From Thiodiazotropha sp050305635 (lineage in GTDB: Bacteria > Pseudomonadota > Gammaproteobacteria > Chromatiales > Chromatiaceae), in assembly GCA_050305635.1 (NCBI GenBank), contig JBNLFS010000034.1, positions 48,563 to 112,562 on the forward strand: 64,000 bases of DNA, in the 5' to 3' direction. The notes below the pieces were generated by a model. It saw only the letters and a list, made by a program, of their open reading frames with translations. It ran no database searches and was not told the origin of the DNA. This document shows positions 35,744 to 44,109 of this stretch, piece after piece. The position numbers and the translations under genes are program-made. Position 1 is the stretch's first letter. Each line of letters opens with the position of its first letter.

Positions 35744-35769
35744 AAGGGCTGTCGTTGCCGACAACCCTT
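35744..35769 (-). terminator. Rho-independent terminator of the sox operon
   Basis: AAGGGTTGTCG/CGACAGCCCTT (minus strand, one G-T pair) followed by eight T. A second hairpin, AACCGGGCG/CGCCCGGTT type, at 35808-35829 sits just after the soxL stop. Between them and the cytochrome gene (35533-35743) I see no gene. Confidence 0.85.
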
Positions 35770-35838
35770 GGATTTCTACGGGGAGACCCGGTTAGGGTCA
35801 ACCCGTAACCGGGCGAGGCCGCCCGGTTTCAGGTTCAA

Positions 35839-36513
35839 TCAGTCATGATTGACCGTGGTAAGTCCCAGGCTGACCCAGTCCTGCATACCGCCGCGATACC
35901 ACTTCAGCTTGTAAGAAGGGTAGCCCAGTTTGAGCAGGGTCTTGATATTGATCGAAGACTGGGGACACCAGCTGCCATTGCAGAACAACACCAGGGTTTT
36001 TGCATTACGGAAATCCAGCGTGCCGTTTATATCCTGTACACCCATCTGGTCAACCAGGATATCGTGAATGCCTTCCGCTTCCGCAGTGGATTCGAAGGTG
36101 CCCTGCATGTCCACGTTGATCTTGTTCCAGGGGATATTCACGGAGCCTGGAATGGTGCCGCGGATGATCCAGTCCGGGGTACGCGAGTCGATCACCATGA
36201 CCTTGCGGTCACCGTTGCCAATGCGCTGAAGGTATCCCAGCACTTCCAGTTCACCCACGGTTTCGACACCCGGGGCTACCACGGCGGGCTGTACGCAAAA
36301 AGGCGGACAGTGACGCGCGGTCTTGGCGAAGGCATCGGGAATATGCGCATCCTTATCCGCCGAGCGGCTGATGGTGACCTTCTTACCCGCATGCGTCACC
36401 TCGACCGACTGCAGGCCCGGGGTGATCTGGTTTCCGTCCTCGGCCATGAGCTGCATCGAGAACGCGAGACTGCCCACCAGTGTGGTCAGCATGATTGTTT
36501 TGACAAACTTCAT
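35839..36513 (-). CDS. SoxL, periplasmic rhodanese-domain protein
   Basis: 224 residues with a signal peptide (1-24, AFSMQLMA). A single rhodanese domain (about 80-215) has an active-site loop CNGSWCPQSS in which the first Cys is the catalytic position. Rhodaneses carry and transfer sulfane sulfur. In Allochromatium vinosum soxL is the last gene of soxBXAKL; its product is thought to help regenerate or unload the SoxYZ sulfur carrier. AGGAGGAAG before the ATG. Final gene of the operon, followed by a terminator. Confidence 0.9.
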   Translation of the reverse strand: MKFVKTIMLTTLVGSLAFSMQLMAEDGNQITPGLQSVEVTHAGKKVTISRSADKDAHIPDAFAKTARHCPPFCVQPAVVAPGVETVGELEVLGYLQRIGNGDRKVMVIDSRTPDWIIRGTIPGSVNIPWNKINVDMQGTFESTAEAEGIHDILVDQMGVQDINGTLDFRNAKTLVLFCNGSWCPQSSINIKTLLKLGYPSYKLKWYRGGMQDWVSLGLTTVNHD

Positions 36514-36540
36514 TCTGTCTTCCTCCTCTGGCCTCAGCCT

Positions 36541-36873
36541 TTATTTGTAATGCAGGTACGAGGGCATTTTGAACTCTTTCTGCGACACGGCCTGTTCGTA
36601 GCCCAGGTGCCCCTGTTTGGCGGCCTTATTGGCCAGCTTTGCTGCTGCCACATAATCGCCTTTTTCCAGAAGTCCTTTGGCCTCATCGATCATGAGGCCC
36701 GTGTCACGCCATTCGCCGCCCACGGAGGCAGCCTCTTTGCGGGCGCTTTCGGCCGCATCAATCAACTGCTGAACCTTGGCTGCGGAGATGTCGTCCGCCA
36801 GGGTAGTCGATGAAAAGCCGCAACATAATAGCCCGGCTATCAAAGTCGAGAAAAGGGTTGTCTTTTTGTGCAT
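36541..36873 (-). CDS. SoxK, SoxXA-binding protein
   Basis: 110 residues with a signal peptide ending near TTLA. The mature part is helical, with repeated Ala/Lys/Glu-rich segments (AAESARKEAASVGGEWRDTG; LLEKGDYVAAAKLANKAAKQ) and a C-terminal YEQAVSQKEFKMPSYLHYK. This matches the small SoxXA-binding subunit (SoxK/SAXB) that stabilises the SoxXA cytochrome and increases its activity. I chose the ATG at 36873 because GGAG lies 8 nt upstream. Its place between soxA and soxL agrees with the Allochromatium order. Confidence 0.9.
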   Translation of the reverse strand: MHKKTTLFSTLIAGLLCCGFSSTTLADDISAAKVQQLIDAAESARKEAASVGGEWRDTGLMIDEAKGLLEKGDYVAAAKLANKAAKQGHLGYEQAVSQKEFKMPSYLHYK

Positions 36874-36923
36874 CGTATCAACTCCGATCACTTAAATCTT
36901 GGTTTATGAACGGCAGGCCGGAA

Positions 36924-37760
36924 TTATTTCCGGGCGCCAGGGCCGTTCAGGGCCAGACCGTTGCTCATGTAGGTCAGGAAGTACTCCAGGTTACGGTACT
37001 CCTCACCTTGAGCCTTAAACGGTGCAGCGCGAACCTGCTTGTTACAGCCGGTGAAACGGCGATGCAGTGTTCCAACGGTGCCCCACTTGGAGCGGTAGAC
37101 CGGGAAGTGGGTGGTGTGACCCAGGGCCGGACTGAGCACTTCGGTACGCAGGATCATGCCGGCATTCTGCAAATGACAGTTGGCGCAGGAGAAATTCAGC
37201 TGACCTCGGCGGTCGTAGTAGAATTTCCTGCCCGCTTCATAGGCCTTGATTGCGGCGGGATCATTCGGGATCTCCACGTTGGTGATCTGACCGCGGGATT
37301 CAAAGGCGATGTAGGACAGAATGTCGTTGATCGGTCCCTTCTTGTACTTCATGGGCTTTTCACCGTTGGCTTCAAGGCAGTTGTTGAGCGCCAGCGGCAG
37401 GGTCATGACCATGCCCTTGTCTTTGTCCCAGTGGGGGTATTTGCCCTCGATGGCGGGGCCGTCAGGAAAGCAGTCCTGGAAGGTCTTGCCATTGGCGAAA
37501 GGTTTTTCCCAGATCTCCCGTCCCGCATCGATGAACGGTTCATAGGGGGGGAACTCTTCGATGGCTTCCCAGTTTTCCCGGCCGACCGGGTCGATGGCAT
37601 AGGCGCCGTTGACATAGTCCTCGGTTTCCACATTGGGGAAACGTTTCTGGAAAAAGTCACGGAAGGCTTGCAGGTCTTCTTCCGGGGTGGTCGCCTGGGC
37701 GGAAGCCACCAGACCACAGGTGATGACCAGCAAGGTCAGGCTACGTAAGAGGTGTTTCAT
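36924..37760 (-). CDS. SoxA, diheme-family cytochrome c subunit of SoxXA
   Basis: 278 residues with signal peptide (1-23). SoxXA oxidatively joins thiosulfate to the SoxY cysteine in the periplasm. Only one CXXCH (CANCH, about residue 192) is visible, so this is the mono-heme form with the catalytic C-terminal heme. The Cys in FTGCNKQVRAAPF (about residue 237) fits the axial cysteine persulfide ligand. The tail has EYRNLEYFLTYMSNG, typical of SoxA. I take the ATG at 37760, with GAGG upstream, over the frame start at 37778. soxX lies 56 bp upstream. Confidence 0.95.
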   Translation of the reverse strand: MKHLLRSLTLLVITCGLVASAQATTPEEDLQAFRDFFQKRFPNVETEDYVNGAYAIDPVGRENWEAIEEFPPYEPFIDAGREIWEKPFANGKTFQDCFPDGPAIEGKYPHWDKDKGMVMTLPLALNNCLEANGEKPMKYKKGPINDILSYIAFESRGQITNVEIPNDPAAIKAYEAGRKFYYDRRGQLNFSCANCHLQNAGMILRTEVLSPALGHTTHFPVYRSKWGTVGTLHRRFTGCNKQVRAAPFKAQGEEYRNLEYFLTYMSNGLALNGPGARK

Positions 37761-37816
37761 GTTATTCAATCCTCGCAAGGCGTGGCATTACAGATTGGGT
37801 GTGTACGATCCACTGC

Positions 37817-38188
37817 TCAGAGTGACCAGATGTAATCGACGACCTTCTTCATCTCCGATTCGGAGAGCACTTCATGCTTGCCGAAGGGCGGCATGGTCGA
37901 TTCCGGGTTCGCGACAGTGGGATCCCAGACCTGCTTGTAGAGTGCCTCTTTATCCGCGTAGCGGGACTTCATGGCGATCAGGGCCGGTGCGATATTGCCC
38001 GGTGACGGAGCGCCCTGGATGTTGTGACAGGCAAGACAGTTGCCTTTTTTTCGGTCGAATGCGAGCGCTTTGCCTGCTTCGAGATCATCCGCTTCTGCAG
38101 CCATGATGACCGGGACGATGAGAAACTGGCTGGCGATCAGACCCACCGCGCCGGCCATTCCTATCCACTTCTGGGTTTTACCTATCAT
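37817..38188 (-). CDS. SoxX, monoheme cytochrome c subunit of SoxXA
   Basis: 123 residues. AGGAGGAAAAG directly precedes the ATG at 38188; the longer frame to 38350 is rejected. After the signal peptide (about 1-30), the class I cytochrome c fold has the heme motif CLACH, NIAPALIAMKSRY, and Met in TMPPFGKHEVL as the likely axial ligand. It receives electrons from the SoxA heme. No soxB, soxYZ or soxCD lies in the window. The gene upstream is divergent and unrelated, so the usual neighbour soxB is missing here. Confidence 0.94.
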   Translation of the reverse strand: MIGKTQKWIGMAGAVGLIASQFLIVPVIMAAEADDLEAGKALAFDRKKGNCLACHNIQGAPSPGNIAPALIAMKSRYADKEALYKQVWDPTVANPESTMPPFGKHEVLSESEMKKVVDYIWSL

Positions 38189-38397
38189 CTTTTCCTCCAA
38201 ACGGGGGTGAAATGTCGGGGTGACCTGTTGTTTAAATAAAAGTGTCTGATGTTGTTTTGGTAATTGTTCAGAGACTGCAACAAGTCGTTTACAGGCCATT
38301 GTCTCTACTGGACAATTGTCGGCGATGAACATTGTGATCCCTGCGTGCAAGGTCTGTAAAGTCGCGAAACTATGACACAGTGTAGTGGTTTACCTTA

Positions 38398-38706
38398 ATG
38401 GGAGACGACCTCGATACGACCTGGTTCGTGTACATATTGCGCTGCTCGGACAGCTCGCTCTACACCGGCGTCACCACGAATGTGGCGCGTCGTATCCAGG
38501 CGCACAACCGGGGGCAGGGCGCTAAATACACCCGTGGGCGGGGGCCCGTTGAGCTGGTGTTCCAGGAAACCTGCAGCGACCGCTGTGAGGCCTTGAGAAG
38601 AGAGTATGCGATCAAGCGGATGTCCCGTGCAGACAAGGATCGACTGATCGCATCCGGGGCACGGGATCTTCTGCAGTCACAGGCTGATGCTGTGGAAACA
38701 CGATGA
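38398..38706 (+). CDS. GIY-YIG domain protein (UPF0213/YhbQ-like)
   Basis: 102 residues. The GIY-YIG core begins WFVYILRCSDSSLYTGVTTN (VYI...YTG), then RRIQAHNRGQGAKYTRGR and a conserved Glu in ALRREYAIK. Small proteins of this family are presumed nucleases; E. coli YhbQ acts on damaged DNA. The ATG at 38398 has no strong ribosome site. It is divergent from soxX across a 209-bp gap. Confidence 0.9.
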   Translation: MGDDLDTTWFVYILRCSDSSLYTGVTTNVARRIQAHNRGQGAKYTRGRGPVELVFQETCSDRCEALRREYAIKRMSRADKDRLIASGARDLLQSQADAVETR

Positions 38707-38765
38707 ATGCATTCGATTCCTGATTTTCTCGTTTTCTCGTTCCCATGCTTCGTGTGGGAATGCAG

Positions 38766-38854
38766 ACCCGGGCTACGTTGCTCGAGACACGGGGGAATCT
38801 CAAGAGGAGCGGGTATCACCCCGTAGCCCGGGTGAAACGAAGTGGAACCCGGGA
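38766..38854. repeat. Composite REP-like repeat, second locus
   Basis: ACCCGGGCTACG...GAGACACGGG...AATCTCA..., ending GTAGCCCGGGTGAAACG...AACCCGGGA. Apart from small indels it matches the reverse complement of 14123-14215. It fills the 322-bp gap 38707-39028, in which I see no gene. Confidence 0.8.
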
Positions 38855-39028
38855 TCCGGCAGAAACCTAAGAACTGCGGGACAATACAAAACTCTCCAGG
38901 TGCTTCCTCTATTTACTCGCGGGAAATCAAACCAGCATGGCTGATCATGCGGTGTAATCCGATTTCGATATTCATAAGGTTCAATATGGCGGTCTGCTAA
39001 ATCTCTGAGATGCCCGCTGAACGGTGAT

Positions 39029-39547
39029 TTACGCCGGCTGGGTTCCGCTGGCCTCCAGAGGCGCGCCGCAGAATCGACATTGGTATGTCATCGTGCCGGA
39101 CGTGATGCGATTATGGCGTACCGCACTGACGCGATGCTCGCGGCATGCACACCGGTAGTCGTAATAACGCATTTGGCGTCGACTGGTCTGGGTTGTGTCA
39201 AAACGGTGACAGCGGCGCGCGGGTACCTGGAAAAACGCCATGACCTGTTGCCACTCCTTGCCATGGGGTCTGATACGCTGCCCGTAGCGTCTGCGGGCCA
39301 CGATGTGCGCTACTTCATGGGGGACCGTCTCGTCGATGAAGTCCTGTCCATAGCGGGAGAGCAGGGCGGCGTTGTAGCGAATCACGCAGCGGCTGCCTGG
39401 ACCGAATACCACGATCCCCGCACTTTTGCCGGTCAGGTCGAAGCGGATCTCCGGCCTGAGCGGCGGCAGGGAAAACGCGCACTGCGCCTGCTCGAGCAAG
39501 CGGCGGGTTTGCGTAACGGCCTGGTATTGGGGGTCTTTGTGGATCAT
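39029..39547 (-). CDS. SprT-like zinc metalloprotease-family protein
   Basis: 172 residues. The motif DETVPHEVAHIVARRRYG gives HExxH with Glu, and the C-terminal cysteines in YDYRCACREHR...YQCRFCGAPL form a zinc ribbon, as in SprT. The human relative Spartan removes DNA-protein crosslinks; bacterial SprT is poorly understood. No signal peptide, so cytoplasmic. A 94-bp gap separates it from the upstream DsrC-like gene on the same strand, so the two may be co-transcribed. Confidence 0.88.
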   Translation of the reverse strand: MIHKDPQYQAVTQTRRLLEQAQCAFSLPPLRPEIRFDLTGKSAGIVVFGPGSRCVIRYNAALLSRYGQDFIDETVPHEVAHIVARRRYGQRIRPHGKEWQQVMAFFQVPARRCHRFDTTQTSRRQMRYYDYRCACREHRVSAVRHNRITSGTMTYQCRFCGAPLEASGTQPA

Positions 39548-39641
39548 CGGGCTGAGTGGATCTTGGCATGCCCCGAATGATTAGGCAAACCCGCTCAGCG
39601 GAAAGAAAGCCCGGCCTCCTGGAGGAGACCGGGTTCGTCGC

Positions 39642-39986
39642 TCACATGTAGTTCTTGGCCTCTTCGCCGGGGTGAGGCAGGCCGGCTATCCGCCAGGCTT
39701 CACGACAGCCGCCAAACAGACGCTCGACACCGTGCTTGCCCAGGTGCATGATCCGGCAGATGTGAGACATCACCGGCAAGCCGCCGGACTCCAGATGCTT
39801 TTCGCGCAGGTAGAGAATCACGGACCAGTGATCCGGACTGAGGGTTCCGATCCCGTCCATTTCCGCAAGCAGTCGTGCGGTTTCACGGGTCCAGGCTTCA
39901 CTGTTGATGAGAAAGCCGTCTTCGTCAAACTGGAGGGGGATGTTTCCCTTACCCTTCAAATGGGGTTGTGTCGTGATCTGACTCAT
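39642..39986 (-). CDS. DsrC/TusE-family protein lacking both redox cysteines
   Basis: 114 residues. ATG at 39986 preceded by AGGAGA. The fold signature is clear: FDEDGFLINSEAWTRETARLLAE, LSPDHWSVILYLREKHLE and the C-terminal RIAGLPHP. In DsrC the tail reads ACxxAGLPKPTGCV and its two cysteines carry sulfur. Here the first position is Trp98 (EAWRIAGLP) and the penultimate Cys is replaced in GEEAKNYM. Other cysteines (77, 94) are elsewhere. It therefore cannot act as a normal sulfur carrier. Cys-less DsrC homologues are known in sulfur bacteria and are suspected regulators. Nearby soxXAKL fits a sulfur-metabolism role. Confidence 0.88.
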   Translation of the reverse strand: MSQITTQPHLKGKGNIPLQFDEDGFLINSEAWTRETARLLAEMDGIGTLSPDHWSVILYLREKHLESGGLPVMSHICRIMHLGKHGVERLFGGCREAWRIAGLPHPGEEAKNYM

Positions 39987-40234
39987 GGTGGGTCTCCTAG
40001 GGTGATCGAATTGCATGATAAGTAATTAGTAATATTTATAGGCCAATAAATCTGTATATAGGTAATATAGCTCGATTCATGCAACGATCAAGTATTGATG
40101 GGCGTCCCGAAAGGATGACTTTCCATGATCTGAATGCGGTTAATTCGGAATTTCCCGTGAAACCGGCCTCCGATCACAACCGGGCAGGGTCGAAGTCCTT
40201 AAAATGATGCGTTTTTTACGGTTCGGCTAATTCT

Positions 40235-42889
40235 ATGCTGCGTCCCAATCTGGTCATTGCCCTGGCGATTGCCCTGTTCACTCTGATGATCTGGAACCTG
40301 CTGGGCGGGGTGGCCAACGAGCCCCCCTGGCCCAAACGGATCAAGGGCTTTTCGTTCTCCCCGGTTCGTGAAGGCCAGAATCCCATCAAGGGGATCTACC
40401 CCAACGAGGCGCAGATCGATGAGGACCTGGCGCTGCTCGCGGACAAAACCTATGCGGTGAGAACCTACTCGGTGGGCCACAGCTACCGGGAGATTCCACG
40501 CCTGGCGGAAAAGCATGGGCTCAACGTGGCCCTGGGGGCCTGGATCAGCGGTGATCCCGAAGCGGATAAGCGGGAGATGGATACCCTGATCTACCTGGCC
40601 CGTCACAACTACAAGAACATCGTGCGGGTGATCGTGGGCAACGAGGCGATCTTCCGCACCGAGATCACGGTGGCCGAGGCGATCGAGAATCTCAAGTACG
40701 TGAAGAAACGGGTCTGGACTCCGGTCAGTCTGGCGGAACCCTGGCATGTCTGGATCGACCATCCCGAGCTGGCGGAACATGTGGACTATATCGCCGCCCA
40801 CATCCTGCCGTTTTGGGAGGGGCAACCCATCGACAATGCGGTGAACTTCGCCATCGAAATCTATGATCGGCTGCAGGCGACCTTCCCGGGTAAGCCCATC
40901 GTCATCGCTGAAGTGGGCTGGCCGAGCAATGGCCGCCCCCGCCAACAGGCCACCCCATCTCAGGCCAATCAGGCCAGTTTCCTCAGGCGCTTTCTCGATG
41001 AGGCGGAGCGCCGGGGTTACGTCTACTACGTGATGGAGGCCTTCGATCAGCCCTGGAAGTCAAGCCAGGAGAGTGGGGTCGGGACCTACTGGGGCGTCTA
41101 CGATGTACAGCGCCAGCCCAAGTTCACCTTCACCGAACCGGTGGTGACCATACCCCACTGGCGGGAACTGGCGGCCATCTCCATCCTCTTCGGGGTACTC
41201 GCATTGATCCTGCTGTTCCGGGACAGTGAGGGATTGGGTTCCCGGGGGCGCGGGTTTCTTGCCCTGGTGGCCTACGGCGCAGCCACCGGAGCGGTATGGA
41301 TGTTCTATGACTACACCCGGCAGTACATGACCTTCAGCACCGTGGTGGTCGGGGTGTTGCTGTTCATCGGCATGCTGGGGGTTCTGGTGGTGCTGTTCGC
41401 CGAGGCACATGAGTGGGCGGAGGCATTGTGGCTGCGTCACTGGCGGCGCAAGCCCATCGCGACCGCGGAAATCGCCGACAGTGAGCGGCCGATGGTGTCG
41501 ATCCACGTGCCCGCCTACAACGAACCCCCGGACATGATGATCGAGACCCTGGACGCGCTGGCCCGGCTCGACTACCCGAATTTCGAAGTACTGGTGATCG
41601 ACAACAATACCCAGGACCCGGAAATCTGGCAGCCGGTGGAACGCCACTGCGCACTGTTGGGAGCGCGTTTCCGATTCTTTCACCGCGCCCCATTGGCGGG
41701 ATTCAAGGCGGGTGCGCTGAATTTTACCCTGCAGGAGTCCCATCCCGAGGCTGAAGTCATTGCGGTGATCGATAGCGACTACCAGGTGGATCCTGACTGG
41801 CTCAAGGACCTGGTACCGCAGTTTCAGCGGCCGGAAATCGCCATCGTGCAGTCCCCTCAGGATTACCGGGACGGTCACGAGAGCTGTTTTAAAGCCATGT
41901 GTCTGGCCGAATACCGGGGCTTTTTCCATATCGGGATGATGACCCGCAATGAGCGCAACGCGATCATCCAACACGGCACCATGACCATGGTCAGACGCAA
42001 GGTGCTCGAGGAGGTCGGCGGCTGGGGGGACTGGTGTATCACCGAGGATGCGGAGCTGGGTCTGCGGGTGTTCGAGCAGGGGTACGAGGCCGTCTACATT
42101 CCCAGCAGCTATGGCAAGGGCCTGATGCCGGATACCTTCATCGATTTCAAGAAGCAGCGTTTTCGCTGGGCCTATGGAGCAGTGCAGATCATCAAACATC
42201 ACCTGGGCAGCCTGTTTGGTGCCCGTCGCAACAAGCTCAACACAGGCCAGCGCTACCATTTCATTGCCGGATGGTTGCCCTGGTTCGCGGACAGCTTCAA
42301 CCTGTTCTTCAACCTGGCCGCGATTGGCTGGTCGGCCTCGATGCTGCTCTGGCCGATCCATTTCACCGCACCGTTGCCCCTGTTCGCAATCCTGCCGATG
42401 AGTCTGTTTGTGTTCAAACTGATGAAGATGTTTTTCCTCTACCGGCGCCGGGTCGAGGCCACGGTGAGACAGAGCATCGCTGCTGCGCTGGCGGGCCTGG
42501 CCCTGTCCCACACCATTGCACTGGCCATGATTCAAGGTGTCTGGACCCGGGGACTGCCGTTCTTCCGCACCCCCAAGCAGGCCGGTCACAGCGGTGTGAT
42601 ACGTGCTCTGCAGGATGCTCGTGAGGAGTTATTGATGATGCTGGCCCTGTTGCTCTCGGCCGGTATTATCGCCTGGCAACAGGGCGCGGAACTCCCCGAC
42701 GCACGTATCTGGTCCCTGGTTCTGGTGCTGCAGTCGATCCCCTACATGGCCTCAGTGCTGGTGTCCCTGATCAGCGCCTTCCCGAAGCTGCCGGCTTCCA
42801 TCGTGGGGCCGATGGGGGAGATGGTGGATAACACGGAGGGGGCGCCCCCCGAGCCGCAACTGACGACCACGCCTTCCCCGGAGAAATGA
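40235..42889 (+). CDS. NdvB-like beta-glucan synthase: GH17 domain fused to GT2 glycosyltransferase
   Basis: 884 residues. N-terminal membrane anchor (about 8-25), then a periplasmic GH17-like domain (35-310) with acid Glu in VGNEAIFR (about 136) and nucleophile Glu in IAEVGWPSNG (about 226). Membrane spans follow near 318-400. The GT2 domain (about 420-660) has DSDYQVDP (near 512), TEDAELG (near 602) and the processive QRFRWAYG (near 641). Further membrane spans follow to about 860. GT2 enzymes with QxxRW polymerise UDP-glucose. Related NdvB proteins make cyclic or linear beta-1,3-glucans, with the GH17 part trimming or cyclising the chain. Which product is formed is inference. Confidence 0.9.
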   Translation: MLRPNLVIALAIALFTLMIWNLLGGVANEPPWPKRIKGFSFSPVREGQNPIKGIYPNEAQIDEDLALLADKTYAVRTYSVGHSYREIPRLAEKHGLNVALGAWISGDPEADKREMDTLIYLARHNYKNIVRVIVGNEAIFRTEITVAEAIENLKYVKKRVWTPVSLAEPWHVWIDHPELAEHVDYIAAHILPFWEGQPIDNAVNFAIEIYDRLQATFPGKPIVIAEVGWPSNGRPRQQATPSQANQASFLRRFLDEAERRGYVYYVMEAFDQPWKSSQESGVGTYWGVYDVQRQPKFTFTEPVVTIPHWRELAAISILFGVLALILLFRDSEGLGSRGRGFLALVAYGAATGAVWMFYDYTRQYMTFSTVVVGVLLFIGMLGVLVVLFAEAHEWAEALWLRHWRRKPIATAEIADSERPMVSIHVPAYNEPPDMMIETLDALARLDYPNFEVLVIDNNTQDPEIWQPVERHCALLGARFRFFHRAPLAGFKAGALNFTLQESHPEAEVIAVIDSDYQVDPDWLKDLVPQFQRPEIAIVQSPQDYRDGHESCFKAMCLAEYRGFFHIGMMTRNERNAIIQHGTMTMVRRKVLEEVGGWGDWCITEDAELGLRVFEQGYEAVYIPSSYGKGLMPDTFIDFKKQRFRWAYGAVQIIKHHLGSLFGARRNKLNTGQRYHFIAGWLPWFADSFNLFFNLAAIGWSASMLLWPIHFTAPLPLFAILPMSLFVFKLMKMFFLYRRRVEATVRQSIAAALAGLALSHTIALAMIQGVWTRGLPFFRTPKQAGHSGVIRALQDAREELLMMLALLLSAGIIAWQQGAELPDARIWSLVLVLQSIPYMASVLVSLISAFPKLPASIVGPMGEMVDNTEGAPPEPQLTTTPSPEK

Positions 42890-42892
42890 CCG

Positions 42893-43801
42893 CTAGTTCG
42901 GTTCGGGGCGTGAGACTTCTTCCAGGAGACGCAGGGGACCCAGCCCTTGTAATCGCTGTAACGCCTCCGGGTCGGTGACGAACAGGGAACCCAGATAACC
43001 CAGGGCGTTCACCGAGATCCCTTCGCAGAACTCCCGGGAGCGTGGCACCAGGAGCATCCACTCACGGGTCATCAGTAGGTTATAAGGCGCCGACTGCCAG
43101 ATCTTGCCTACTCGAGCGAGGGATTCAATGCCGCAATCCGCCAGCATTTCAAGGTAGAGATGCCGACTGGTGGAGGCCGCTGTCGTGGCGTCTTGCAATC
43201 CGTCGTTCGGTAATCGACACCAGCGGTGCAGAAACGGCAGCTGTCTCAGGGTCATCATCTTCAGCGGTGGGGCATCGATTTCCAGCAGTGACGCGAACGG
43301 GTAGGGCGTACGATCATCGCCGCTGTTTGGATAGAGCGGCAGCGGCACCAGTTGCAGATGCTTGTGTTTCTGGCTCGCTCCCGCCGCCGCGCCTCCGTTG
43401 TAGAAACCCAATGACGGGTATTCACCCAGGCATCGCCACAACGCCTCAAAGTCACTTTGAGTCAACAGCGTTTCCTGGTCTTCGAAGACGCGGGTGACGA
43501 TCAGAAGGTGGTGGTCCACCACGTTGAACTTGTTGAGCACGGCGCGGTGCGTGGGGGAGAGTTCGCACACCGTCAGTTCCGGCTCCGGCGGCAGAAAGGG
43601 ATTGAAGTCCGCGGGCCGCGCTTTCTTGTCCTCAGCCTTGCGTTTCAGATTGGCGGCCAGCCGAACAATGAATTCGACCCCCTGATCACTCAGCGGGCAA
43701 GCGTCGGTTTCAATGCTGTGCAGATGACCGCTGGCCTTGGCCTGGCGGGTGCGTTCGGTCAGCATCCGCCATAGTGACCCGGGTTCACAGGGGGGCGACA
43801 T
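42893..43801 (-). CDS. ATP adenylyltransferase (Ap4A phosphorylase)
   Basis: 302 residues. The signature GASQKHKHLQLVPLPLYP holds the HxHxQ histidine-triad-like motif of the Apa1/2 family, and the N-terminal DFNPFLPPEPELTV and the C-terminal SYNLLMTREW-like block (written YNLLMTREWMLLVPRS) fit. These enzymes split diadenosine tetraphosphate with phosphate into ATP and ADP. Start: the frame also contains an ATG at 43819, but that codon lies inside the inverted-repeat element, so I take the ATG at 43801. Transcription would have to cross or start inside the repeat. The stop is 4 nt from the GT2 stop (convergent). Confidence 0.9.
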   Translation of the reverse strand: MSPPCEPGSLWRMLTERTRQAKASGHLHSIETDACPLSDQGVEFIVRLAANLKRKAEDKKARPADFNPFLPPEPELTVCELSPTHRAVLNKFNVVDHHLLIVTRVFEDQETLLTQSDFEALWRCLGEYPSLGFYNGGAAAGASQKHKHLQLVPLPLYPNSGDDRTPYPFASLLEIDAPPLKMMTLRQLPFLHRWCRLPNDGLQDATTAASTSRHLYLEMLADCGIESLARVGKIWQSAPYNLLMTREWMLLVPRSREFCEGISVNALGYLGSLFVTDPEALQRLQGLGPLRLLEEVSRPEPN

Positions 43802-43803
43802 TG

Positions 43804-44104
43804 TAGTGTAGTGTCTCATACTAATACGCGATTATAGCGTGACGCCAAGCCATTGGCCGCTAGGCGCATGGCGCATGGCGCAGGGAATGGCGCGCCCTTT
43901 TCAAGCCATGCAACGCCCCGAAGGAAGTACCCTTGGGGTACAACGCGGACGATGGCTTGGCGTCTCGCCCGGAGGGAGGCCCGCACAGGCCCCAATGCTG
44001 CGTTGCGCCGCTTGACAAGGGCCTGCCATTGCCTGCGCGTCGCGTCTTGCCTTGGGACCCGTGCGGGCCTCTATAAACGCGTATTAGTATGAGACACTAC
44101 ACTA
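43804..44104. mobile_element. MITE-like element with 27-bp terminal inverted repeats
   Basis: Perfect 27-bp inverted repeats lie at 43804-43830 and 44078-44104 (TAGTGTAGTGTCTCATAC... and its complement). The interior has no transposase frame but is highly structured: GACGCCAAGCCA near 43841 pairs with TGGCTTGGCGTC near 43953, and GGCCCGCAC pairs with GTGCGGGCC. It sits between two same-strand genes, 3' of ribE and 5' of the adenylyltransferase, without destroying either. No clear target duplication is seen. It could be a non-autonomous element or an expanded REP-type structure. Confidence 0.75.
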
Positions 44105-44109
44105 GTGTC

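Noticed and set aside
35522..35764. 80-codon minus-strand frame after the cytochrome gene
   Set aside because: It runs through the sox terminator and into the cytochrome stop; composition is not protein-like.
41060..42589. 509-codon minus-strand frame opposite the GT2 gene
   Set aside because: Codon-bias shadow; protein is His/Gln-rich and lacks recognisable domains.
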